From: Fidelibacterota bacterium UBA6817
Lineage (GTDB): Bacteria; Fidelibacterota; Fidelibacteria; Fidelibacterales; Fidelibacteraceae
Assembly (NCBI GenBank): GCA_002452555.1
Contig: DKER01000117.1
Span: 1-6,041 of the forward strand
Length of the DNA stretch: 6,041 bases
Reading direction: 5' to 3'
Numbering within the stretch: position 1 is the stretch's first letter; every line of letters begins with the position of its first letter. The notes under the pieces were generated by a model. It worked only from the letters and a program-made list of their open reading frames with translations, was not told the origin of the DNA and searched no databases. The position numbers and the translations under genes are program-made. Positions 1-5,848 of this stretch are shown here, piece by piece.

Positions 1-37
1 TGAACTCTTGAGCCCATGAACCCTTGAACTCTTGAAC
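1..37. repeat. Short tandem array of an 8-bp unit (TGAACTCT-like)
   Basis: The left edge consists of consecutive 8-bp units starting at 1, 9, 17, 25 and 33: TGAACTCT, TGAGCCCA, TGAACCCT, TGAACTCT and a partial TGAAC. Units 1 and 4 are identical and the others differ at one to three positions. All three + strand frames carry stops here, so it is not the tail of a + strand gene. It is followed by a GCGA-rich stretch (39-52: GCGAGCGAAGCGAG). The array may continue left of the window. Its function is unknown; it looks like an intergenic repeat, and nothing ties it to his regulation. Confidence 0.6.
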
Positions 38-66
38 AGCGAGCGAAGCGAGTCTCAACTTCTAAA

Positions 67-106
67 CCTTTTTCATTTGCATTTCATCATCAATTTGATT
101 TAGATT
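67..106 (+). promoter_or_regulatory. Probable his operon promoter region (elements uncertain)
   Basis: This AT-rich stretch is the only plausible place for a promoter serving the leader that starts at 115. No strong consensus is present. One reading is a sigma70-like TTGCAT (77-82) with TAGATT (101-106) 18 bp later, but this would start transcription almost at the leader ATG. Another is a Bacteroidota-type -7 element (TAnnTTTG) approximated by TCAATTTG (90-97), with a T-rich tract 67-73 in the -33 position. Both are weak matches. The placement is inferred mainly from the need for transcription to begin upstream of 115. Confidence 0.25.
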
Positions 107-114
107 CCAAAGAA

Positions 115-177
115 ATGAAAAAAATACAGCGACATCACCATCATCATCTTCTTACAACCGACGGAGGAGCCGGGTAG
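115..177 (+). CDS. hisL: his operon leader peptide (attenuator peptide, 5 consecutive His)
   Basis: This is a 20-codon ORF from ATG 115 to TAG 175-177, reading MKKIQR, then HHHHH, then LLTTDGGAG. The five His codons (CAT CAC CAT CAT CAT) occupy 133-147. A run of histidine codons in a tiny ORF directly ahead of a terminator and hisG is the hallmark of his attenuation; the enterobacterial HisL has seven. The peptide is not expected to have a function of its own; its translation senses charged tRNA-His. The reading frame is open upstream to the stop at 25-27 but has no ATG, GTG, TTG or CTG there, so ATG 115 is the only reasonable start. There is no good Shine-Dalgarno: only AAAGA at 109-113, too close to the ATG. 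The gene is assigned from position and codon content, not from extended homology. Confidence 0.88.
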   Translation: MKKIQRHHHHHLLTTDGGAG

Positions 178-220
178 ATCTCGTGTATATCCCATAAATT
201 TTCTAAGCCCGATTCCTCTG
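162..220 (+). promoter_or_regulatory. Predicted antiterminator stem of the his attenuator
   Basis: The end of the leader ORF, GAGGAGCCGGG (164-174), can pair with CCCGATTCCTC (208-218): nine Watson-Crick pairs, one G-U (169/213) and one C-A mismatch (170/212). C162-G220 and G163-U219 extend the helix. The downstream arm is the 5' arm plus loop of the terminator, so the two structures exclude each other. A ribosome stalled at the His codons (133-147) should cover to about position 158 at most and leave 162-174 free, giving readthrough. A ribosome at the TAG (175-177) would mask this arm and let the terminator form. A weaker competitor, TCTTCT (147-152) with GGAGGA (163-168), could act as a protector hairpin. 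Pairing was worked out by eye; no energies were computed. Confidence 0.75.
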
Positions 221-234
221 AGTCGGGCTTTTTT
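205..234 (+). terminator. Intrinsic terminator of the his attenuator
   Basis: The arms AAGCCCGATTC (205-215) and GAGTCGGGCTT (220-230) form an 11-bp stem with one G-U pair (T213/G222). The tetraloop is CTCT (216-219), and a T-run (229-234) follows immediately. This is a textbook Rho-independent terminator. It lies 28 bases after the leader stop and 29 bases before the hisG start, so in its terminated state the transcript would carry only the leader. It shares its 5' arm with the predicted antiterminator, which makes it a conditional terminator. Confidence 0.9.
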
Positions 235-263
235 GATTATGTTGACAAATTAAAGGAGAAATT

Positions 264-1115
264 ATGCTGACACTTGCGATTCAAAAAAAGGGGAGACTCC
301 ATGATAATACCATGTCCCTTCTGAAGGACTGCGGAATCCGATTGAGCAACGGAGGAAAGGAGGGACTGATTGCCGATTCGGACAATTTCCCTGTTCGTGT
401 CCTCTATCTTCGGGATGATGATATTCCCGAATGTATCAATGACGGTGCTGCTGATATTGGCGTTGTAGGAGAAAATGTTATCCGGGAAAAAAAGAAAGAC
501 CTGAGAATCATTAAAAAGCTGGGATTTGCCCAATGCCGATTATGTGTCGCGGTTCCGAAAAATATGAATGTGGTAAAGCCTGACGATCTGAATGGACTCA
601 GTATTGCCACATCCTATCCCGGTATACTGAAAGATTACCTGGATTCTCAAAATATCCGGGCTTCCATTTATGAAATCAGCGGTTCAGTGGAAATCAGTCC
701 CGGCATCGGTCTGGCAGATGCAATTTTCGATATCGTCAGCAGCGGCAGTACACTTTTAAGCAACGGTTTGAAAGAAGTGATAACCGTTATGACATCCGAA
801 GCCGTTCTTGCCGGCAAAGAACTGGAAGCAGAAAAACAGCGTATTCTGGACCAGCTGGTTTTTCGTATTAAAGCCGTCCGGGAAGCAGAGCGGAACAAGT
901 ATATCCTCCTGAATGCCCCCAATGATAAACTGGCCGATATTACAGCTATCATCCCCGGAATGAAGAGTCCCAGCGTTATACCCCTGGCAAGGAAGGGCTG
1001 GTGTTCGGTCCACTCTGTGATCAGTGAAGATGATTTCTGGGAGAATATCGAACAGTTAAAAAAGACCGGAGCCGAAGGTATTCTCGTAATTCCCATAGAA
1101 AAGATGGTTCGATAA
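264..1115 (+). CDS. hisG: ATP phosphoribosyltransferase, long form (HisG)
   Basis: HisG catalyses the committed step of histidine synthesis in the cytoplasm, condensing ATP with PRPP to give phosphoribosyl-ATP. The 283-residue protein aligns with the long, HisZ-independent family. The N-terminal catalytic part starts LAIQKKGRL and includes RDDDIP (50-55), an IGVVGENV segment (65-72) and ATSYP (115-119). The PRPP-binding loop is DAIFDIVSSGSTL (152-164). The C-terminal domain, from about residue 212 (KYILLNAP) to the conserved end LVIPIEKM, is the PII-like regulatory domain that in the family mediates allosteric inhibition by histidine. ATG 264 is supported by AAAGGAG at 252-258, 5 bases upstream. 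It is the first structural gene after the attenuator, so its expression should be governed by it. The stop is separated from hisD by 13 bases, the only non-overlapping junction in the operon. No truncation or unusual residue was noticed. Confidence 0.97.
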   Translation: MLTLAIQKKGRLHDNTMSLLKDCGIRLSNGGKEGLIADSDNFPVRVLYLRDDDIPECINDGAADIGVVGENVIREKKKDLRIIKKLGFAQCRLCVAVPKNMNVVKPDDLNGLSIATSYPGILKDYLDSQNIRASIYEISGSVEISPGIGLADAIFDIVSSGSTLLSNGLKEVITVMTSEAVLAGKELEAEKQRILDQLVFRIKAVREAERNKYILLNAPNDKLADITAIIPGMKSPSVIPLARKGWCSVHSVISEDDFWENIEQLKKTGAEGILVIPIEKMVR

Positions 1116-1128
1116 GGGAGGGTAAACG

Positions 1129-2433
1129 ATGCAAAAATTCTATCAACCTGGTAGTGATTTCATACAGCAACTGTTTGACCGGAAAGTATCCCCCGATCCT
1201 GAAAAACTCCAAACAATCATAAAACTGTTTGATGATGTGAAACGAAACGGTGATCAAGCAGTAAAAAAATACACACTTAAATTTGACGGGGTTGAGTCGA
1301 TAAGTCCGGCAGTTGCACTGCATTTAAAAGATTTTGAAAGTAAAATTGACAATTCCCTGAAAGAAGCTATTGCATATGCTGCCACTAACATCCAAACCTT
1401 TCATTCGAAGCAGGTTCCTTCCAATGATGAGAGTTATAATCTCCAGATTCGCCCGGGCGTTTTCTGCGGTCTGCAGTACATCCCTGTTGAATCGGCAGGC
1501 ATCTATATCCCCGGCGGCACGGCACCTCTTTTTTCCAGTGTTTTAATGCTGGTGATTCCCGCTCAACTGGCAGGGTGTAAAAACATTATATGTTGCACAC
1601 CGCCGGATAAAAACGGATCAATAAATCCTGTTATCGGTTATACATTGGCTTATCTGGGAATTGAAAAGGTTTACACTGTAGGCGGTGCACAAGCCGTAGC
1701 AGCCATGACATACGGGACAGAGTCCATCCCCAGAGCAGATAAAATCACCGGTCCCGGTAATACATGGGTTACACTTGCCAAACAAGTGGCCTTTCTGAAT
1801 GGGACTGGCATCGACCTTCCGGCAGGTCCTTCCGAAGTGGCCGTTCTTGCCGATGATTCTGCCGACATTTCCTTTGTAGCGGCGGATTGCCTTTCCCAGG
1901 CCGAACACGGATATGACAGTCAGGTGTTGGTCGTGACGACATCCGAAAGAATTTATCATAATCTGACAGCGGAAATTAATGCTCAGAAAACCGGTCTTTC
2001 ACGCTGTGAAATGGCCGAACAATCGTTAGAGAACAGCTGGCTGATCTATGTTTCTGATATGAATGAAGCGCTTAAACTGATCAATCTTTATGCACCGGAA
2101 CACCTGATTATCCAGACGGTAAAACCGGAAGAAATTTCACAAAAGATTATAAACGCAGGATCTGTTTTTATAGGCCCGTGGACACCGGAATCTGCCGGAG
2201 ATTATGCCTCCGGGACAAACCATACACTCCCGACATCCGGTAATGCAGGCAATACAGGCGGCGTTACGGTTAAAACCTTCATGAAGACAATGACTGCACA
2301 AACGATCACAAAAGAAGGACTTTTAGGTCTGGGTCCCAGGGTTATTACGATGGCTGAAGCAGAAAAACTGGATGCTCATGCAAAAGCAGTCCGGATCCGA
2401 TTGAACAGACTGAAAGGGAATGACAATGGATAA
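1129..2433 (+). CDS. hisD: Histidinol dehydrogenase (HisD)
   Basis: HisD performs the last two steps, oxidising L-histidinol to histidinal and then histidine with two NAD+, using a zinc ion. The product is 434 residues, the usual family length. Visible family signatures include PGGTAPL (128-134), ITGPGNTWV (206-214) and the stretch around DLPAGPSEVAVLAD (229-242). By alignment from memory with the enterobacterial enzyme, the zinc ligands correspond to Gln257, His260, Asp358 (in SAGDYASGTNH) and His417 (in LDAHAKAV). The catalytic pair is Glu324-His325 in YAPEHL. All are present, so the enzyme should be active. ATG 1129 is preceded by AAGGGAGG at 1114-1121, 7 bases away, overlapping the hisG stop. 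The 3' end overlaps the start of hisC. Confidence 0.97.
   Translation: MQKFYQPGSDFIQQLFDRKVSPDPEKLQTIIKLFDDVKRNGDQAVKKYTLKFDGVESISPAVALHLKDFESKIDNSLKEAIAYAATNIQTFHSKQVPSNDESYNLQIRPGVFCGLQYIPVESAGIYIPGGTAPLFSSVLMLVIPAQLAGCKNIICCTPPDKNGSINPVIGYTLAYLGIEKVYTVGGAQAVAAMTYGTESIPRADKITGPGNTWVTLAKQVAFLNGTGIDLPAGPSEVAVLADDSADISFVAADCLSQAEHGYDSQVLVVTTSERIYHNLTAEINAQKTGLSRCEMAEQSLENSWLIYVSDMNEALKLINLYAPEHLIIQTVKPEEISQKIINAGSVFIGPWTPESAGDYASGTNHTLPTSGNAGNTGGVTVKTFMKTMTAQTITKEGLLGLGPRVITMAEAEKLDAHAKAVRIRLNRLKGNDNG
2413..2418 (+). promoter_or_regulatory. Ribosome binding site deciding the hisC start
   Basis: AAAGGG lies in the last codons of hisD. It is 7 bases before ATG 2426 but only 1 base before ATG 2420, which is in the same frame. 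A ribosome can use it with normal spacing only for ATG 2426, which is why the shorter hisC start is preferred. Confidence 0.55.
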
Positions 2434-3463
2434 AATTATCCGGAAAAATATCCTCACATTGAAACCCTATTCATCAGCCCGGGATGAATTCAAAGGAAAA
2501 GCAGACCTTTACCTGGACGCCAATGAATCTCCCTGGGATGACGGATCTCAGCTTAACCGTTATCCTGATCCCATGCAGAGAAAATTGCGAAAAAAAATTG
2601 CCGAATACTTCGGGGTGAGTGAAGATTCTCTTTTTATTGGAAACGGCAGTGATGAAGCTATTGATCTGTTGATTCGTGTAACCTGTGAACCGGGTATTGA
2701 CAGAATTATCCAGTTTCCGCCTACATACGGTATGTATGAGGTTCAGGCGCGAATTCAGAATGCAGGCGTGAAAAACATCCTTCTGAATGTAGATTTTTCA
2801 TTACCTGTGAAAGCATACCAAAACCAGGTGAATCTACAGGATAAGCTCACATTTGTATGCACTCCCAACAATCCCACAGGAAATTGTTTTGAAATCAGGG
2901 ATATTATTGCGCTGCTCAAAGCGTCATCCGGTATAATTGTTGTGGATGAGGCGTATATTGATTTTTCCGATTCAGAAAGCATGATCGGATATCTTCGGAA
3001 TGAAGACCGGTTAGTCGTTTTACGCACATTTTCCAAAGCCTGGGCTGCGGCAGGTATACGCCTTGGTGTAGCAATAGGAAGCCCGAAGCTCATAAATTTC
3101 CTGAATGCTGTCAAATATCCCTACAATATCAATCGCCTCACGGCAGAAAAAGCACTTTCAATGTTAGAGGGAAACGATTTATACAAAGAAAGACGAATCC
3201 TGATTCAGAAAGAAAGGGAAAAAATGCATCAGTATTTGACAGATATGCCGGGGATTGAAACCGTTTTTCCCTCAGAAGCGAATTTTTTAATGATTCGGGT
3301 GAAAAATTCTGCGGACAGTCTTGTAAAAGAACTGGCAAGCCGGGGAATTATTATTCGTAACCGGAGTAATCTGCCACGGTGTGAAAACTGTGTCAGAATA
3401 ACCATCGGGCGGCCGGAAGACAATGAACACCTTTTGAACAACATGAAGGAGATCCTCTCATGA
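2426..3463 (+). CDS. hisC: Histidinol-phosphate aminotransferase (HisC)
   Basis: HisC is a PLP-dependent class I/II aminotransferase that converts imidazole-acetol phosphate and glutamate to L-histidinol phosphate and 2-oxoglutarate. From ATG 2426 it has 345 residues; the in-frame ATG at 2420 would add Met-Thr. Key motifs (numbered from 2426) are DANESP (31-36), GNGSDE (72-77), PPTYGMY (98-104), NNPTG (148-152) and DEAY (174-177). The Schiff-base lysine is Lys204 in TFSKAW, followed by GIRLG. The phosphate-binding arginine region is VRITIG, with Arg324. All expected cofactor residues are present. The start overlaps the end of hisD by 8 bases (14 if ATG 2420 is used), and the stop overlaps hisB in an ATGA, so translational coupling on both sides is likely. 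Confidence 0.95.
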   Translation: MDKIIRKNILTLKPYSSARDEFKGKADLYLDANESPWDDGSQLNRYPDPMQRKLRKKIAEYFGVSEDSLFIGNGSDEAIDLLIRVTCEPGIDRIIQFPPTYGMYEVQARIQNAGVKNILLNVDFSLPVKAYQNQVNLQDKLTFVCTPNNPTGNCFEIRDIIALLKASSGIIVVDEAYIDFSDSESMIGYLRNEDRLVVLRTFSKAWAAAGIRLGVAIGSPKLINFLNAVKYPYNINRLTAEKALSMLEGNDLYKERRILIQKEREKMHQYLTDMPGIETVFPSEANFLMIRVKNSADSLVKELASRGIIIRNRSNLPRCENCVRITIGRPEDNEHLLNNMKEILS

Positions 3464-4551
3464 AAAAAGTTCTCTTTATTGACCGGGACGGAACCCTGAT
3501 TCAAGAACCGGAAGATGAACAGGTAGATTCCTGGGATAAATTTGAATTTCTTCCGGGTGTCATACGAAATCTGGGAAAAATTGCAGAAAATACAAATTAT
3601 GAACTGGTGATGGTAACCAATCAGGACGGTTTGGGGACTGACAGTTTTCCTGAAGAGACATTTTGGCCTGTCCAGAATAAAATGCTGCAGATTTTAAAAG
3701 GAGAGGGGATCGTCTTTGACGACATCTTTATTGACCGGAGTTTCCCTGAAGACAATTCAAAGACGCGTAAACCGGGAATAGCCATGCTGACAAAATATAT
3801 GAGCAGAGATTATGATCTGAGACAATCGTTTGTTATCGGCGACCGGCAGAGCGATGCCGAACTGGCAAAGAATCTGGGCGCTAAAAGCATTCTGATCACT
3901 GATCGTCAGGATCTTAATACCGATTTTACAGTAACATCCTGGAATGAGATATCGCAAATCCTGTGTTTTGAACCGCGTCAAGCTGAAATCCGTCGAAAAA
4001 CCCGTGAAACAGATATTAATCTGATCCTCAAACTTGACGGCAGCGGAAAAACGAACATCAAAACAGGCATCGGTTTTTTCGATCACATGTTGGAACAAGT
4101 GGCCTTTCACAGCAGAAGTGATCTCGAACTCACGGTTCAGGGCGATCTTCAGGTGGATGAACACCACACAGTTGAAGATACTGCCATATCACTGGGACAG
4201 GCCTTTTCCAAAGCACTTGGGGATAAAAAACAGATCAACCGGTACGGTTTTTTACTGCCCATGGATGAATCGTTGGCACAGGTAGCCCTTGATTTTTCCG
4301 GCAGATCTTACCTTGTGTGGAATGTGACATTCACCCGTGAGAAAATCGGTGATATGCCCACAGAACTGTTTAAGCACTTTTTTGAAAGTTTTGTGCGACA
4401 TGCAGGGTGCACGCTGAATATCAAAGCAGAAGGGGAGAATGAACACCACATTGCCGAATCAATTTTTAAAGCGTTTGGAAAAACTCTGCGCCGGGCATCG
4501 GAACGAAACGCTGAAAACGCCGACACGGCCAGCACGAAAGGAGTCTTGTGA
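3460..4551 (+). CDS. hisB: Bifunctional histidinol-phosphatase / imidazoleglycerol-phosphate dehydratase (HisB)
   Basis: This is a two-domain fusion of 363 residues. Residues 1 to about 165 form a HAD-superfamily phosphatase that removes phosphate from histidinol phosphate. The nucleophile motif is FIDRDGT with Asp8 and Asp10; TNQDGLGT (53-60) and VIGDRQSDAELA (125-136) are later HAD motifs. Residues from about 175 form imidazoleglycerol-phosphate dehydratase, with the manganese-binding signatures FFDHM (206-210), DEHHTVEDT (233-241) and NEHHIAES (327-334), ending in the family-typical STKGVL. In the enterobacterial enzyme the phosphatase half binds zinc through three Cys and one His; the aligned positions here are Asp92, Ser94, Ser100 and Thr102, so that site is absent. 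The same loop is, from memory, typical of Bacteroidota HisB. ATG 3460 has AAGGAG at 3446-3451 and overlaps the hisC stop as ATGA. Confidence 0.96.
   Translation: MKKVLFIDRDGTLIQEPEDEQVDSWDKFEFLPGVIRNLGKIAENTNYELVMVTNQDGLGTDSFPEETFWPVQNKMLQILKGEGIVFDDIFIDRSFPEDNSKTRKPGIAMLTKYMSRDYDLRQSFVIGDRQSDAELAKNLGAKSILITDRQDLNTDFTVTSWNEISQILCFEPRQAEIRRKTRETDINLILKLDGSGKTNIKTGIGFFDHMLEQVAFHSRSDLELTVQGDLQVDEHHTVEDTAISLGQAFSKALGDKKQINRYGFLLPMDESLAQVALDFSGRSYLVWNVTFTREKIGDMPTELFKHFFESFVRHAGCTLNIKAEGENEHHIAESIFKAFGKTLRRASERNAENADTASTKGVL
4537..4543 (+). promoter_or_regulatory. Ribosome binding site for hisH inside the hisB C-terminus
   Basis: AAAGGAG sits 4 bases before the GTG start of hisH. The same bases encode part of the conserved Thr-Lys-Gly-Val end of HisB, so protein sequence and ribosome binding are constrained together. 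It supports the choice of GTG 4548 as the hisH start. Confidence 0.75.
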
Positions 4552-5132
4552 AAACCGGTATCATACGTTATTCAGCCGGAAATATCTATTCCGTTGCCAT
4601 GGCTCTTGAAAGAGTGGGAGTATCCTATCTTGTGAGTGATGATCCGGTTGTGTTACACACCTGTGACCGGCTTATTTTTCCCGGTGTGGGGGAAGCGGCA
4701 TCGGCCTTGAAAGACCTTGAATCAAAGGGACTTACAGAGTTTATTAAATGTTACGAACGACCATTTTTAGGAATATGTCTGGGGATGCAGTTGCTGTGCA
4801 GGAATACGGAAGAAAACAATGCAGGTGGATTGGAGATTTTCAGTCCAAAGGTCCGAAAATTTCCGGGCAATCTGAAAACCCCGCACATGGGATGGAATAC
4901 ACTGCATAATATGAATTCGGTTTTGTTTCAGAAAATCCCGGAAGGATCCGATGTTTACTTTGTCCACAGTTATTATGCCGAATTGTCCGGCGAAACATCT
5001 TCCCGGTGTTTTTATGGCAAAGATTTTTCCGCCTCCCTGGAAAAAAATAATTTTTTTGGTGTTCAGTTTCATCCGGAAAAAAGCGGTGAAACCGGTTCGA
5101 AAATCATTCAAAACTTTCTGGAGAGAACATGA
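4548..5132 (+). CDS. hisH: Imidazole glycerol phosphate synthase, glutamine amidotransferase subunit (HisH)
   Basis: HisH is the class I glutaminase that supplies ammonia to HisF; the HisHF complex turns PRFAR into imidazole glycerol phosphate and AICAR. The 194-residue length is normal. The nucleophile elbow is GICLGMQ with Cys77, and the other triad members are His175 and Glu177 in QFHPEKSG. The PGVGEA (45-50), PHMGWN (112-117) and FVHSYYAE (138-145) segments are family-typical. Near the N-terminus the common YGAGN motif reads YSAGN, a mild substitution. Translation starts at GTG 4548, giving a GTGA overlap with the hisB stop and a strong AAAGGAG 4 bases upstream. It is the only gene in the window with a non-ATG start. 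The partner subunit HisF is encoded after hisA. Confidence 0.95.
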   Translation: MKTGIIRYSAGNIYSVAMALERVGVSYLVSDDPVVLHTCDRLIFPGVGEAASALKDLESKGLTEFIKCYERPFLGICLGMQLLCRNTEENNAGGLEIFSPKVRKFPGNLKTPHMGWNTLHNMNSVLFQKIPEGSDVYFVHSYYAELSGETSSRCFYGKDFSASLEKNNFFGVQFHPEKSGETGSKIIQNFLERT

Positions 5133-5848
5133 TAATCATTCCGGCAATAGACATTATGGATGGACAGGTTGTTCGTCTGAAGCAGGGGAAATTTGTCCAT
5201 CGAAAAAATTATTCCATGGATCCCGTTACTTTGGCAAAGCATTATCAACAAGCAGGATTTACACATCTGCATGTTGTTGATTTGGATGGAGCAAAGACCG
5301 GAAAACCGGTCAACCGGTCATTGATCATCGAAATTGCCCGTCAATGCGGATTAGTCGTGGATGTTGGCGGCGGGTTGAAAGATGCGGATGATTTTGCCAC
5401 GTACCTTGAGAAAGGTATTTCAGCCGTGAATGTCGGCAGTTTGGCAGTGAAAAACCCGAAAAAAACGGCAGATCTAATCCGGATATTCGGAAATGACAGG
5501 ATTTATATCAGTCTGGATCTTATAGAAGATGATATACGAATTCATGGATGGCAGGAAAAGGCACCGGTTAAATGGCGGGATCTTATGAAATCGCTCATTG
5601 ATGGCGGGGCACAAACCTTTGTCATGACGGATATCAGCCGGGATGGCATGCTCAGCGGTGTTTCAAAAGAATTTTATCAAAGAATTCTGGATTCATTTCC
5701 GCATATCCGCCTGATTGCCAGCGGGGGTGTATCCGGCGCAGAGGATATTTTCAAGCTGGACCGGCTGGGTGTTTATGGCGTCATTACAGGGAAAGCCCTG
5801 TTGGAAGGAAAACTGAAAATCGATGAGCTGGCGGGGTGGTTATGCTGA
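5129..5848 (+). CDS. hisA: Phosphoribosylformimino-AICAR ribonucleotide isomerase (HisA)
   Basis: HisA is a (beta/alpha)8-barrel enzyme that isomerises ProFAR to PRFAR (Amadori rearrangement), producing the substrate for HisHF. The 239-residue protein has the catalytic acid/base pair in the two halves of the barrel: Asp8 in IPAIDIMDG and, in the second half, Asp168 with Thr167 in MTDISRDG. Phosphate-binding glycine motifs are VGGGL (79-83), NVGS (101-104) and ASGGVSG (197-203). VVRLKQG (14-20) is also typical of HisA. ATG 5129 overlaps the hisH stop as ATGA, with GGAG at 5120-5123, 5 bases upstream. The 3' end overlaps the start of hisF by 7 bases. HisA and HisF share an ancestral half-barrel; the DGQVVRL start distinguishes this gene from hisF. 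Confidence 0.96.
   Translation: MIIIPAIDIMDGQVVRLKQGKFVHRKNYSMDPVTLAKHYQQAGFTHLHVVDLDGAKTGKPVNRSLIIEIARQCGLVVDVGGGLKDADDFATYLEKGISAVNVGSLAVKNPKKTADLIRIFGNDRIYISLDLIEDDIRIHGWQEKAPVKWRDLMKSLIDGGAQTFVMTDISRDGMLSGVSKEFYQRILDSFPHIRLIASGGVSGAEDIFKLDRLGVYGVITGKALLEGKLKIDELAGWLC

Noticed and set aside
74..90. CAT-rich stretch with two more His codons (85-90) in phase with the leader ORF
   Set aside because: No start codon exists in that frame between the stop at 25-27 and ATG 115, so these codons are probably not translated.
172..193. Possible hairpin GGGTA with TATCCC downstream of the leader stop
   Set aside because: It has only about five pairs with a bulge, and is far weaker than the antiterminator and terminator that use neighbouring bases.
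242..247. TTGACA, a perfect -35 hexamer between the attenuator and hisG
   Set aside because: No -10-like hexamer occurs 16-18 bases downstream (that position falls in the first hisG codons), so a second promoter is not supported.
237..533. Minus-strand open frame across the start of hisG, and other - strand frames throughout the operon
   Set aside because: They lie opposite well-supported his genes, have no recognisable family motifs, and are explained as shadows of the coding strand.
4951..5280. Second + strand open frame overlapping hisH and hisA
   Set aside because: It is out of frame with two clear enzymes, and its translation shows no family motif.
5296..5311. Perfect inverted repeat GACCGG-AAAA-CCGGTC inside hisA, with a further CCGGTC copy at 5314-5319
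   Set aside because: It encodes the conserved lysine/proline/asparagine loop of HisA and has no T-run, so it is probably chance within coding sequence rather than a terminator or operator.
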